In this document: piece after piece, positions 10,767 through 23,588 of the stretch
Position numbering within the stretch: the first letter of the stretch is position 1
Layout: each line of letters begins with the position of its first letter
NCBI GenBank assembly: GCA_023213395.1
Contig: CM041465.1
Location: forward strand, 240,381,741 to 240,445,740
DNA from: Cycas panzhihuaensis
Taxonomy: Eukaryota > Cycadophyta
Length of the DNA: 64,000 nt
Direction: 5' to 3'
Notes under the pieces: generated by a model
Told to the model about the DNA's origin: nothing
The model's input: the letters and a program-made list of their open reading frames with translations, nothing else
Database searches by the model: none
Translations under genes and position numbers: made by a program

Positions 10767-11512
10767 TCTTTTCTCTCAAAACTTGTGTATGATTACTTAT
10801 CTCTAACCCCTTTTTCCCCATTATTCCCATTTAAATTTGAGCATAGTATACATTCATTAGTGTGACTATGCAAAGAAACATGTAATAAATGTTTTATCAT
10901 TTTTTTACTTTTCTTAATTCTTTTATAGTTATATATTTTTTTTTAATCTTTTGTCATACTATATACATGGTAGTTTATACTCATTCCAGAGTAGAGATGG
11001 TTTAGGAAAGACAAGATTAGAAGAAAGAATGAAGACTAAAAGATAGATAAAAGATCAAAATGGGATAAGTGAAAAGTTTACTTATTCTATTTTCATAAGC
11101 TTAAAACCATTTGGAACCAAATGATAATAAGTTTATAAAAGTAGAATATGGAGTGATATGAATCTCCTGAAAGGAAACTCATATGACTCACATCATACTC
11201 ATGATATATTATATAAATATAAGATAATCCCACATTTACATAATATACCATAAAGAAAGCAAGTTGTTTACAAAATGAAACTAATCTTACTTAATAAACA
11301 ACTGGTTATCCGAGTATACTGGATTCCTCATTGGCTCCTTCTAGGGGCAAGAAGCTTTTAGGAACCTACCCCTTGCCAAGATCCTCCATGGCCTAAGATT
11401 CCCATGTGGGTCTAGCCCTTTCACATATCTCATTTCAATCTCATACCTATTACCACAATCTTCCAACTACCCCAATCTATAGTCTTACCAAACCAATAGT
11501 CTATTCTCATCA
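10391..11512. other. Non-coding junction region
   Basis: This holds the 3' flank of the antisense gene, an (AT)n tract, and AT-rich DNA up to the end of element B. A motif TGGTAGTTTATACTCATT at 10,969-10,986 recurs at 11,518. No coding sequence or LTR of element B could be recognised here. Confidence 0.4.
10724..10764. repeat. (AT)n microsatellite
   Basis: About 20 AT dinucleotides. It stands some 335 bases after the last exon of the antisense gene; a TG/TA/GATA tract stands in a comparable place after the other copy at 42,573-42,622. Confidence 0.9.
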
Positions 11513-11570
11513 TAAAGTGGTAGTTTATACTCATTTTGGAGTGATAGTTTATACTTATTCTAGAGTGGGA
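11513..11570. repeat. Tandem 28-bp motif after element B coding region
   Basis: GTGGTAGTTTATACTCATTT is followed at once by a diverged copy (GATAGTTTATACTTATTC). A third copy lies at 10,969. The same motif (GTGGTAGTTTAGGCTCATTT) lies at 53,175, just downstream of the INT of element E, a different Tat family. The role is unknown; it may mark a conserved element downstream of pol. Confidence 0.55.
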
Positions 11571-11649
11571 TGCCCCTATCTAAAATAAGTAAGTCAATCA
11601 AAATAGTCATCTAGGATCAATGAAATAAAGGCATCATCTTTAAGGTTAA

Positions 11650-11990
11650 GGGTATGAGGTATATATTGAATGGTCACCAAAGTAAATAGAGACAATAATG
11701 ATAAAGCCTGATGATGCAAAATAAGGAGTTATGAAGAGTGGACCAGGTACATTCCAACTAATTGATAGATTATAACTTGAGAGTCAGCATATATAGTAAT
11801 AGGTCTAAGGTAAAAGTGAGAAACATCTAATAAGGCTCCTATAATAGTAATATTCAACTTCATTATTAGTTTCCCTAGTTATGAAAAAACCTATGGAAAG
11901 GAGAGGACTTCCTAACTAGTCATAAATCACCTAAGCAGAAATAGATGGTCTTAGGTTTCCTCGACTACCCCCATTAATGAAGATACTCAA
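11650..11990 (-). pseudogene. aRNH domain of element B
   Basis: Read on the minus strand: FINGGSRGNLRPS (catalytic Asp changed to Asn), then ETNN...TNNEVEY with the catalytic Glu kept. After a one-base frameshift it continues GALLDVSHFYLRPITIYADS, with the third catalytic Asp kept, and runs to a terminal VTIQYIPH block. This is a full RVT_3 RNase H, about 110 residues, lying about 1 kb behind integrase as in Tat elements. Two TAG codons and the frameshift make it a pseudogene. It is more complete than the aRNH at 6.5-6.9 kb and differs enough to belong to another family. Confidence 0.8.
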
Positions 11991-13019
11991 TGCCATGGGA
12001 ACTAGAGGATCAAAACTTGGAGACTATGTGATCAATAAAGGAAGGTATGGGAATCAATCAATAAGGAGATGGTAATAAATATAGATCTCTAACTATAATG
12101 AAGAAAGAAGAAGGAATGTAAGTAAGATGATTATGATTAAAAACCAACAAGTGTCAAGTAGGGTTCGATCATAATTGAGTCCATAATAGACCCAAGTAGG
12201 TAGACCTAAAAATCCTAAATGACTCATCCAAATGAACCCAACCTATAGGTAGACAAGTGGGGATGAAGCCATCATGTGACTTGCCCTAGATTACAAGAGA
12301 ATGAAAATAATAAACTTACTTTCACTTCTTTTAACATTTTTTTTTTTAATTCACTTTTTTGTTTTACTCCAATTTCACTTTTTATAAGAAAAGGATCATA
12401 ATCATCCACATAAGAAACTCTTCTACTGAACATAGTAAGGATTTCACCTTTTCAATAGAATCTAACAAATAAAAGGGGCTACTCTTCTTAAAGAATGAAC
12501 TATAGAAAAGAGAAGATCAAAACCGCAGTCTCTTTAAGTGTGAAGGGAAGGCAGCAAAATGAGTATCTACTCTAAAGGGTTAATAGAGAGAACTAAGAAT
12601 AATGAAACAATCAACAATTGGTGATATATAACTAAAAGGGAGACCCCTAGATAATAAGCTAGCAAATAAAAGTGTGATTTGTACCAATGACTAGGTACTC
12701 GAAGTTGACAAATATATTTCTCTTTCTAGGATAAAAATAAAATAAAGTTAGGATCCTAAGTTCTCCTTTAAGTATAGAACCCAAAAGAGAATGAGATTCA
12801 ATTGTAGTGATGGAAAGCTTAAAATCAGTATAGATGCTAGAAAGAGTAAGAAACTTACATGATCATGAGTACGATTTATCGCGAAAGCATAATAATTCTT
12901 AGTGAAAGCAAGAAGAAGTCAAAAAGAAGGAGGAATCTGTCCATAGTTTTAGCTCATTATGCAAAGCAACAAGCTTCAGAGCTATAGATTATCCTCATTG
13001 TGGAGGAAGTCATACACAT
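11991..13019 (-). other. INT-aRNH linker of element B
   Basis: About 1 kb with no recognised domain and no long open frame. A T-rich tract sits at 12,335-12,380. It joins the integrase C-terminus to aRNH and may have been coding linker or untranslated sequence. Confidence 0.4.
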
Positions 13020-14390
13020 GCTACTAGGCATACAATTTTCTTAAGTATTGAGAATTAATAGGCCTCTTGAATTCTAATCATTTCAATGTTGAAATTTGAT
13101 AGGCTCTGTTAGTTAAATCTTTGATTATTAAAAAAGGTCGTATCTATTTAGGAGAAAATTTACATTGCTTATCATGTAAATATTCCAACTTTAGAACTTT
13201 ATCACCAACATTAAACTTTCTAGGTCTGAGCTACCTATCATGGGCGGCTTAGACTATAGCCTTAGATGCCATATTATTCTACAAATCTTGTAGGTGAGTC
13301 TCATCTAATTTCTCAAGCTCGAAAAGGTGATCTTCTCTTTAAAATTGCTCGTTAGTAAACTCCTTCAATGAGATACGAAGAGAAGGAATTTCAACCTCTA
13401 GTGGTAAAACAACTTCAACACCATAGACAAGTGAAAATAGTGTCATACCCATGGCATTCCTAATGGAGGTCCTATAAGCCCACAATGCCAAAAATAACTA
13501 GGAGTGTTAATCGCTATGAGAGGAAGCAATTATCTTAGCTAGAATCTTGGCTAAGATCTTGTTAAACACTTCCACCTAGACATTTTCCTAAGGATGATAT
13601 GGGGTAAATACTCTATGAGTGATATAAAACTTATTACACAACTCACTTGCATGGGGATTACAAAATAAGGTTCTATTATTAGTAATGATAACATCTAATA
13701 TCCCAAATCTACAAATGATATGCTGAAATATAAACATAGTTATGATCTTTCCAATAATAAAAACCAATGGGATATCTTTACTTTACTTCGTAAAATATTT
13801 AGTTGCAGTTAGAATGAACTTATGCCTATTTAAAGATACTAGAAGGAACTATCCAATGAGGTCAATACCCCATTAGGAGAAAGGCCAAGGTGAAACTATT
13901 GACTTCATTTCCTACACAAGTTCATGTATTAGAGTTACATGAGTTTGACATTTCTGGTACTTTTGAACATAGGAGTGTCTTTAAATAAGGTAGGCCAATA
14001 ATAACCCATACGATGAATACATTGGGCCATGGATCAACCACCAAAATAGCCACCACATATCCCCTAATGGGATTCTATCAAGGCGACTAATGATTCATTA
14101 GGTGAGAGACACCTTAGTAGAACCCCATCAAAAGAATGCTTGTACAATACATCATCAAGCAAAAGATAATACTTAGCAGTAATGCGAATTCATCTTCTCT
14201 TCTTCAAAGTAGCAAGAGAAGGGAAAGATTGATCATGAAGATACAATCTAATCTCTCCATACCATGGATCATTAGAGGGGATGCCGTGGATATGGAAGAT
14301 ATGTTCATCTAGGAGGGAATCATCAATAGGTTGACTAATAGGATTGGGGAGAGGGGCATTGGCCATGATCTCTAGAATAATCATGCCTTT
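13020..14390 (-). pseudogene. Integrase of element B
   Basis: Minus-strand reading. The pre-INT segment (14,384-14,190, PWYGEIRLYL) is followed by a zinc-binding region (SMAQCIHRMGYYWPTLFKDT) and the catalytic core (WGIDLIG with the first Asp). The second site is altered (DVIITNNRTLF, Asp to Asn). The third site reads VEVFNKILAKI with Glu present. A LWAYRTSIRNAMGMTLFSLV block and the C-terminal RKFNVGDKVLK...FKRPINSQYLRKLY module follow. The enzyme would insert element cDNA into the genome. In-frame TAG and TAA codons and the Asp loss make it inactive. The C-terminus closely matches the one in element E (53,240-53,524). Confidence 0.85.
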
Positions 14391-14439
14391 CTTAGATTTC
14401 TATTTATCACCTATAAATTGAATTCTTAGAGTTATAAAG

Positions 14440-15640
14440 ACCACTTACCTAATCAAGTAGTAAGGTTAGACTTGGTAAGTAAATACCTTATAGGGTTTGA
14501 TTAAATAATGAGGTGGACCTTATTTCCAAGGAGGTAGTGGCACAACTTCTTAATAGCAAAAACTAAAGTAAGGCATTCTTTTTTAGGAAAAGGATAATGA
14601 AACTTAGTCACCACAAGGGTACTACTATTGAAATAGATATCCCTTTCTCTACCAAAATTATCCTCTTATGCTAGCATACCTACTAATGACTCCTCCATAG
14701 CTAAAGTGTATAAAATAAATAGTTTATTAAACCTTGGCATAGTAAGAACTAGAGTAGAAACCAAGACTTGTTTCAACCTTTTGAAAGACTCTTGAACTTG
14801 AGGAGTCCATTGTAATTCAACATCTTTCTTTAACAGAGTAATAATAGGCTTAGCATCTAAGGTGAAAGCAACAATGAAATATCTTAAGAAACCAAGCCTA
14901 CCTAAAAATGATTTGATTTGCTTTTGAGTCTTAAGGGGAGGTATTTAAATAATTGCCTTGATTTTTTCAAGATCAATTCTAATCCCATCTTGAGAAATAA
15001 TGTTTCCTAATATCTTTCCTGGCGTAATAGTAAAAACACACTTGGAAGGGTTAAGACACAAGTGGTACTTTTTATACCTTTCAAAAATGGTTCTCAAATC
15101 ATTCAAATGATCAGATCTCTTATGTGAAAGGGTGAGCATATTATCTAGATAAATGACAATAATGTTGCCAATCAAATCATGGAAAATATGGACTATAACC
15201 CTTTGATACATTACACCAACATTCTTCAATCTAAATGGCATGACTTTGTAAATGAAGGTGCCCCAAGGAGTGGTGAAAGCAGTCTTATAATGGCCACTAA
15301 GCATGATAGAAATTTGATTATATCTTAAAAAACCATCCATAAGGGACATTACCTTGAAACCAGTCATCTAATCCCAAATCTATTAAGAAAAGGAAGAGGA
15401 AAATTATCTTTAGGGCATGCATCATTAATGTCATGAAACTCAATGTAAATTCAAATTGTACCATTCTTCTTTACTACAGGAACTATATTAGAGACCCATT
15501 GAGAATAATCAACACTCTTGATGAATCCATCTCCTAACAACTTCTCTACCTCTTCTTTAATAGCAAGGGAGAGGCATGGGTAGATAGGGCATTATTTTTT
15601 TTATTTGGGTTTAATACTAGGAAATACTACAATGTTGTAT
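14440..15640 (-). pseudogene. Reverse transcriptase and RNase H of element B
   Basis: RT starts near 15,620 with AIKEEVEKLLGDGFIKSVDY and continues DINDACPKDNFPLPF. A frameshift at about 15,370 shifts into the open frame 15,367-14,945: LMDGFLRYNQI, TAFTTPWGTFIYKVMPF and the active-site block VIYLDNMLTLSHKR, in which the canonical YxDD is YLDN. NPSKCVF and LGNIISQDGI follow. The RNase H (14,860-14,440) contains LYTLAMEESLVGMLA and KECLTLVFAIKKLCHYLLG. It copies element RNA into DNA in the particle. The YLDN change and several stops show it is dead. Confidence 0.85.
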
Positions 15641-16949
15641 TTAACACCTTAGGAGGTAAGGTCGTGTATATCTTTATAGTCCTACGTAAAATCTAAGAAG
15701 AACTCATAGAAGAGATCCTTAAAATGAGCGATCTCTTGGGGAGTACAACTAGCTCTTAACTTGATAATTTGAGGAATACCCTTTATCTCCAAATCTACAT
15801 CAATGGTTTATTCTATAAGCATCACATTTCCTTCCTTAAAATGAGAAGAGGTAGGTTCAATTAAATAAATAGACTCCTAAAGTTAAGAATGATCAACTGT
15901 AACCTTAGAAGACCTTACTTTATGATGTCCATCAGGAAAACTAGGAGATGAATCTTCTAAATGGTCAACAATTATATCATCATTTTTAAAATGGATAAGA
16001 AGGAAGAGGTTGACAAGGAAAAGGTTCTTAGATTGAGAAGTAGAGAGAGAGAGGCATAGCAGGTGAAAGAGGACCAACCAAAGAGTTTGGAGTGGGCGGA
16101 TTAATGAAACTTGAGAAAAGAGAATGGGCCTATCTATGAAATCCCAAACTAAAGAAATACCTTGATTAAACTCTTGATAATCCATGCTATAATCATGTTG
16201 GGACCTAGATATCAAGATAAGCATAGATATAGGATGATCCACATGAGGATGAGAAGGGAAAGAGATAGTAGAAATAGAATTAACTTCCTACAATAGAGTG
16301 GAGGTATCATGACCATTTTATCCTAAATCAAGTGGATTAGTATCTTTACCATCTGACTCTAAGTCTAGGTGTTGATATAACAACATCTTTCTCTCATGCC
16401 TATTTAACCATGCCTTAAAGAACGGAGCAAAAGAGAAGGATGGGGAAGCATCAGCACATAAGTCATGATTAGCGAAAGTCAAAGAAGTAGCCAATGAAGA
16501 ATTAGTAATGGGAGGAACCATTATATTTGTCCCTAAAGATAGGCACAAAACCTATGAAAAATAGTTCTAAGTGGGAGGAAAAGTACTTATATGAAATAGC
16601 CTAGTTAGGGATGGGCCTTTATGAGGTATAATAGAATAAGAGGTTACTTCTTCATCAGGAATAACAAAAGAGGATGAAGCTAAAGAGTAGTCAGTCAAAT
16701 TTAAAGACACGAGAACAAATGGGGAACATAATGATAAGGGAACAATCTCGACTAAATCAATGTCTTTCACTTCTAGGTGAGTAGAAGAAGCTTCAATAGC
16801 AAAGTATTACCCCAAACTAAGTGACTAAAATAAGTACTCCATAGAATCAGGAGATTCACCAAGTTCTAACAAAGTCTCGATGAGAGGAACCAATTGCTTA
16901 ATAGGTTTTGACTTCCACTTAATAATTTTGAGTTGCCCCTTATGGATGA
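15641..16949 (-). pseudogene. PR-RT coding spacer of element B
   Basis: Pol segment of about 1.3 kb between protease and RT with several open stretches (16,770-16,567, 16,548-16,318, 16,242-15,883) in differing frames. It begins FDELRFIHKGQLKIIKW, which parallels LKFIHEG..MKVISLSGHS at the same place in element E, so it is coding and not an intron. It is Ser- and acid-rich, with no enzymatic domain recognised. Confidence 0.55.
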
Positions 16950-17270
16950 ACCTGAGTTCATCGAATAGGGATAAATAAATAGCCAACATTTGGGTAATCT
17001 AAGGCCTACCCAAAAGAATATTATATTCTAGATCCAAGTCAATGATAGTAAGCTCGGTAAGCACTGTCTTTTCTTCCAATGTGAGGGGAAGAGTAACTTA
17101 ACCTAGGGGCACCTTTTAATTTTTATCATACCCTTCATAGATCCACTCACATAGATCACAAATGGAAATCTCCAAATCCTTGATGAGATAAAGAGGGACT
17201 ACATTAATAGATGATCTTTTATCAATAATCACTCACTTGATATTAACATCATCCTTAATAATCTCAATGT
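16950..17270 (-). pseudogene. Retropepsin-like protease of element B
   Basis: The minus strand reads VIIDKRSSINVVPLYL (active-site Asp kept, then altered), a middle CDLCEWIYEGYD segment, and the flap and C-terminal part VTLPLTLEEKTVLTELTIID...LEYNILLGRP. The same landmarks appear in element E at 57,110-56,830. Cleaves the Gag-Pol polyprotein in active elements. A TAG and a degraded D-T/S-G triad make it inactive. Confidence 0.75.
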
Positions 17271-19950
17271 AGAACAGAGGTATATCATTTGGCACATGGG
17301 AGGAATAACTAGACAAGGTAATTAAATCGAAAGAAAGTGTAGAAGCAGGTGAGGAAACTACTGTAGGGACTCCTAATGCATTAAACAAAATGTATCATTA
17401 CTCAGGGTAATATTTTAGTAAATCAATGATCGATATACTAACTAGAATGGTTTTTAACTCTTCTACCAAAGAGAAATATCCATCCTTTATACTAGAGGGA
17501 ATGAACCTAAACCTAATGGGACATGGGGGTACCAGAGGTAAAGAGTCAGGATTTCTCACCATCAAATTATTAGATGATTTAGATGGACTTGCACTCTTTG
17601 TAGTCTCTACCATGTTTATTGTTCTCTTGGTATCACCACCTTTGGGAGGTGGGTGGGAATAATTAGTGTTTCCTTTTGTTAGAGCATTTGTAGGAGTGGT
17701 AGTCTTTTTTGACAAATTAGAGCTTGAAGGGTTATCTTCATCATCTTGTATCTTCTTCTTCTTGCCTTTATCATCTTTACTAGTTTTCTTGCCATGTTGA
17801 GGTAATGGATCCTTGTGGATCATTTGTTTTAGAGTGACTTGGAAAAATAGTTTACTTAAGTGTTTATGTTATAAGCTACATTTTGAATGGTTTGGTGCTC
17901 ACTTCTATCATGTGCATCCATTTGATAATATGAGCACTATTTCATCTTTCTAGATGGAGGAAGAGGTAGGGGAGGAGCTTGTTTCTTCCTCCCCTTAGTC
18001 AAGTGAATGACTTTGATCTCTTGTGAGGGTTGAACTTGAGATAGACCACCAACATGTAATTTAGTATTGATTGCATGCTCAATTGATCTAATTAAAGTAA
18101 GTAAGATGACTATAGGTAGGCTCGGGATGGGTAGCCTTCATAAGATGAATTGGTTCTTTAAAAGGCATAGGTTTCCCAATCTTCTTAATAATTGCTTATA
18201 TTTTAAACATCTCTAAAGCTAAACAACCATCAATTTCTTCCTCATATATTTGAGGACTGAGTTTCAAAACTTTTAAATACACATGGGGGCTCAATGCATT
18301 TGTAAATAGATCAAATAACAAACTAGGATCAAGGTATGAATGGTAGGCATATACTTGGTCTTAAAATATCCTAATTAAATCCCTTAAAGCTTCATCATGA
18401 TTTTATTTAATTTCTAATAAGGATTTAATACCTAATTTAAATGGTCTCACTACATCAAAATAGTTGATAAACAAGTCAACTAGTCATTGGAACGAGAGAA
18501 TGAAGGCTGAAAGGAGATGATAAAACCACTTCAAGGCATCACCTTAAAGTAATTTAGGAAATAGGCATATCATAACATAATTGTATGACATAAAATCTAT
18601 ACAAGAAAGTGTAAATACTTGTATATGGGAAGTGGGATCTTAAGAGGAGTCACAAAAAAATTTAGGAAACTTAGAAAGAAATGGAGGCATAGGTGATAAT
18701 AAGACCTCGCATGGAAAGGGAGACTTCATATAATCTAGGAAAGGTATCCTTGGCCTCAACGTAGTAGGACATTAAGATAAGGATGATGGATAAGAAATAG
18801 ATGAATAGATAGGTTATTATAATTACAGTTGTTGTTATAAAATATCATGAGGTGGAAGCATAGAGGGGGGAACAAACCATGCTATGGGGTTAACCACAAA
18901 GTTGGTTTGAGGTATAAGGTGTTGAGGGGAACTTGGATTGAAGATATAAAAGGGATTGGGTTGTGGAGTAGGTCTAAGAATATGTGAAGAAGAAGTGGGA
19001 TTGAAAGTCCTCAAAACTTATGATTGACCTGCTAAAGCATGAGGGTAAGCTATATAAATATGAGAAATGTACTACACAGAGGAAATCATGTTAAATGCTC
19101 AAGGGGATAGTAAGCGAGGTCTAACACCATGGGACCAAGAAGTATGTGATGTGTGAGGGGGTACTTGGGTGGTAGAAGAAATTAGATGTGAAGAGGTAAT
19201 CCTAGTGGATAAGAATGAATTAATCATAAACTAGGTGAGGCCATAACCACTTGACTAGAAGTGGATATATGCATGGAACTAGGGTTGAAATAATAAAGAT
19301 TAGTGGTATTACCTCCATGAGTGAGGGGCATGGAATGAGAAGAATGATTCTAAACTTATTACATAGGAGAAGATTAGCAAGGTTACAAATGAGTCGATTT
19401 GTAGTCATCGACTTCCTCTAAGGGTAGGGAATGGGGTCATGACATAAGTCTTTGTGAAGGGGGATGAGAAGGATGAGGATATCAAATGACATTAGGTGGG
19501 GGGTCTACCTTGATGGACTCGTAGTCTTCACCTAAGGGGCCAATTTAAGCATATTATAGTAGAGATGACATAGTATGAGTCTTTGGGTAAAAAGGGTCAT
19601 GGTAACTAGGCATGCATAGTGGGGTAGGGATCCTAGTAAGAACTAGATCAAAAAAAGATGGATGCACTTGGTGTATAGGCGAATCTTCTTATGCGAAGGA
19701 AGGATCCATGAAAGAAGGCTTACTGAGATATTGAGAAGGTTCTAGATATCACTGCTTCACTAGTATGTTATATAATTAGGTTGAATCTTGAAGGGGGTAA
19801 ACATATATGTCTTATGTTTGAAATTTTAAAGATTTAATAAAGGATGATGAAAGGTCATGATCAAAGTGTAATGGACATACTTGAGAATTATGTGAAATGC
19901 CTTGAGGTCTTAATGAGTGCCTAGGGGTAAGTAAGGTTGTTTCCATAACT
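17271..19950 (-). pseudogene. Gag of element B
   Basis: The capsid-type Retrotrans_gag domain lies at about 18,640-18,190: GDALKWFYHLLSAFILSFQ, VDLFINYFDVVRPFKLGIKS, SLLFDLFTNALSPHVYLKV and EIDGCLALEMFKI. It aligns through its length with Gag of elements E (58,195-57,911) and F (63,420-63,650). A zinc-knuckle-like CSYYQMDAHDRSEH follows at about 17,930, then a Lys-rich tail in an open frame of 141 codons (17,823-17,398). The N-terminal part above 18,700 is Pro- and Ser-rich and poorly conserved; the start codon could not be fixed. Stops are mostly TAG. Confidence 0.75.
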
Positions 19951-20260
19951 TTATTTGAGGATAAATGGTGGGTTCCTAGTATGGTCACCAGAAAGATGGT
20001 TGGGGGTTCTTGGGAGGATCTAAACTTAATATCTCTTGATTTTTATTTTGATTAAAATTGGGAGACATAAAGTTCAAGAAGACCTAAGGGACCATCTTTT
20101 CCTAACTCTTAAGAAGGAGTCTTCGCCTAGTAGTGTTGTTTACTGAAGTGTGAATGAATATGACAAAAGGCATGGATATGAAATGGGGTGATAGAATCCA
20201 CTAACCTACACGACATGATGAAGGAGTTCTATGTTTGGAGCCGAACTGACAATCCCCAGT

Positions 20261-23200
20261 ATCCTTCTTAGGGATTTCTCTTATGTAATCCTTTGGGTTC
20301 TATTTAAATGTGGAAAAGGGTAAGCTAATAGAAAGGTGGTTTATCTTATTTTATTTCTTGTCTTAGTTTGTGTTTACTTTGTTAGTCTTTCTTTTTATTA
20401 TTCTTACCCTTTTGTATGGTGTTTATAATCACTTTATATTCCTTTGCATTTTGTTATTCTTTTGAGATTTTTGATATGATAACAAAGAGATAAAACCAAG
20501 AGAGTAAGATAAATCTATGCAACCAAAGAGACTACAAGATCAAACTTACATAAACATTTTTGTTTTTTCTTTTAATCAAAAGCAAATAAACTTGAAACAA
20601 TGCATGCAAGTTCTCTCTTTTTTTTTTTCTAAAATAAAAGGTGCACATGCAACTATAAAATATCCTTCCTATATACAATATGAACACTTTACTTCAAAAG
20701 GAATGATGCTACTAAAATTTGAAACTCACTATATGATTTTGTACAAATTCTTTTTAAAGAAATCAATTAACATCTAAAACTAGTCAATATACTCCATCCT
20801 TCATGCATGCAACTAATGTTTTAAAAAAATGATGAATAATTTACAAAGAAAAGAGATTTTTAAAAGATACTACTACTATTTTTTGATAATTTTCAAACCT
20901 AAGATGGTAAACAAATCACAATTCTAAAAAATAACATTCACATAAAAAACTAGTTCCAATGGTTCTATCACAATTAGAGTAGTAAGAGCTCTAAAAGGAT
21001 CCTTAAACCTTTTTGTAAAACTAAAAATCATAGATGTTTTACCATATAATATTCTTAACTTTTCATTCCCAAGGTAAATAAGACAACTTGAAAATAAAAG
21101 TGAATGTAATAACAAGGATATAAGAAAAGATTTTCTTTTCTATTATGAAGAATGCCTTAGAATGATAATTTTCTTTTCACTTAACTAATTATCTTCCACA
21201 AACTTTCCCTTCAAGTAAATCAAAGAAGGAAGGACAATAACAAAAAGAGTCCAAACTAGAGCCCAACAATGCCAAAAGAGAGAAACAAACCAATTGGAAT
21301 ATAGACTACTATAAAGACTAGGAAGGGATAGCTAGATGAATAATAGAGAGATGACCATGCTCCACCCTAGTCTACCCTTAAACAACCCCATAAAGGGTTG
21401 GATTTTTGGTATATATTTCAGTATCAAAAAATAATAAGAGAGTACAAAAGTAATTAGCCAAAGAAAAAAAATATTTTTGAGCTAAAATCACCTTTAAAAT
21501 GTCATGAAATAAGCTAGAAACACAGTAGGAAAGATCTTACCAAAGCACAAGAAGTTTGAAGTATAAACTTGATGAAGATCCAAGAAAATGAAAACTCAAA
21601 CCATCAATAGTCAAATAACAACAACACAATGATAAAACTCCTTCAAGATTTCACCTAAAAGTCTTCAACAAAATTAAGTTTCAGTCTCATAGCAATAGTC
21701 TTTAAGAAATCTCCAAAAAAACTCTAAGATTCACACTAAAGTTGAGAAAAATCACCCCTAACTCATGAACTATGAACTACACAAGACTCAAGAATAATTA
21801 TGGGAATTGAGAGAATCAAATTCCACTAAATCTAGGTAGTAGCATACAAAATTTTGGTATACTACCTGAGTTTTTCTTGTATAATAGTGAAAAACTTGAC
21901 CAGCCACATTTTTGACCTACCAAAAATGCGACTTTATTATAAAAGCGTAATAGGTTATGTTTTTAGTAGTGCAAAAAAATTGATAATAGTGGAGTCAAAA
22001 TTTTATTCAAAAACCACCAAAAGTTTAATATTAAACAAAAATTCAATCATAAAATAACTTCATCAATGAGTAAAGAAGCCCAGAATAAGGTGAAAAGCAT
22101 TAAATACCAGCCCAAAAAGTTAACCAACAACAAAATTTGGGTGAAATCTTGAAAATAAAGTAAAAAATAACAAGCTTTAAAGGAAATATGAGGTTAAATT
22201 GATCATGAAATAAAACTTTAGTGCCATAGTTTATGTCATCAGTGGATAGTAGCAAAAATACAAATCACATCATCATCACTAACCATACTTCACTAACTAA
22301 AATTTATAGATCACTTCAATAAAATATAGCCTAACCTATGATCAAATAAAATTTATCAATTATTTTCTATAAAATCATACATAACATGTCAAAACTAGCA
22401 AATACAAATAAAATACAAGTTAAGAGGCTAGGTTTTGGTGAAATAATATTGCTTTATGCTATGTGTAGAAATAGAAAGAGCATGATAGATTTAGTAGGGG
22501 AACTGAATGTTGCTTCCGATCTAAGGTTGCTCTTACTTTAGTACAATGTTTCTAAATATATTTTTAGAAATTTTAATACAAAAGTCATAAAGGGCTAAAG
22601 AGTGGATCAACTTGCGACTAAAATACTAATTTTTTTAAATCTAGATGTATGTTATTTTATCCTATTTTGTGATTTCTTTTCCTATAAAATTTACAAATAA
22701 TAATAAATGGATAAAAGTTTCTAAAAATTACAAATATGGAGGCCTAAATGATGGAATTTAAATATATGACAGAAGAAAAAAATGTTTAAAATATCATTTC
22801 TGATAAGATAGTAAAGTCAAATTTTTGAAAAGGCATGAAAATATTTTTGCCTAGAAAAACATAAAAGCAAAATCTTGCCATATTCATAATCTCAGAACCC
22901 ATACTTTAATATGTCAAAAGCTTCATCTTGATATGTACATCAACTTTTCCTTATGCATCATCTCCAAAAATGACCAAAATACTACCTAAAATACCCTTGT
23001 AACATTTTTTTGAGGGGTTGAGTACGCAGATTCAACATATGTTAGAAAACTACATAGATCTCATTAACTAGTGGAAGAAATTCAATGAGATTTATCTCAA
23101 AATTATCCTTAGACATAAATCTACTAGATCCTTTAAAAACACTTTTAGACTTTTAGCTCATATTTAAAGGATTTCTTTGAGAAAAGTGCCTTAAGTCACT

Positions 23201-23588
23201 CATTAACAAATTTTGACCTTTTATTTTAGCTAAAACTAGTTGTTGTAGGTTAAATCTAAATACGATTTAGAAGATAAAAATGATCATCTTAGCAAGGTCA
23301 CCCTACACATCAAATTTCATTAAAATGTAAGATGGTTAATTTTTTCATAAAATTTTAGGCATTCAATGCTTTTTGAGTTGTTTCGACAACCAAACAACTT
23401 CAAAAATCTATCTTTTCCACCTTTAAAATTTTGTACACAAAAAATTTAGTAACGTATAAAATAATATAATTTTAAACTCTATAATACAAAATAAAGTTAT
23501 CAAATAAGCTCTCAACCTCATATGAATTATGAGTAAGAAGTATTAATGGCTCTATATAAGCCTAGTAGGGAAATATAGTTAATAATGA
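20261..23588. other. AT-rich region without genes
   Basis: About 3.3 kb of AT-rich sequence. No protein domain is recognised on either strand; the few open frames (20,517-20,777 plus, 20,924-21,115 minus, 21,854-22,057 plus) are low-complexity and unlike any family I know. Just inside, a block at about 20,235-20,262 resembles 61,633-61,662 of element F. It could be the leader of element B, the internal part of element J, or both. Confidence 0.45.

Larger units (their letters stand above)
11640..20260 (-). mobile_element. Tat-lineage Ty3/gypsy element B, degenerate
   Basis: Minus-strand order is Gag (19.9-17.3 kb), PR, a coding spacer, RT, RNase H, INT and aRNH (11.65 kb). This order, with a second RNase H behind integrase, defines the Tat lineage. 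Protein similarity to elements E and F is clear but moderate, so B is a separate family. Neither LTR could be recognised: the 3' end stops near 11.6 kb without a repeat of sequence beyond 20.26 kb. Every ORF is interrupted, mostly by TAG. Boundaries are approximate. Confidence 0.75.

Noticed and set aside
20517-22057. Small ORFs in the AT-rich region as genes
   Set aside because: Low-complexity, no motif, no splice or promoter context; expected by chance in AT-rich DNA of this length.
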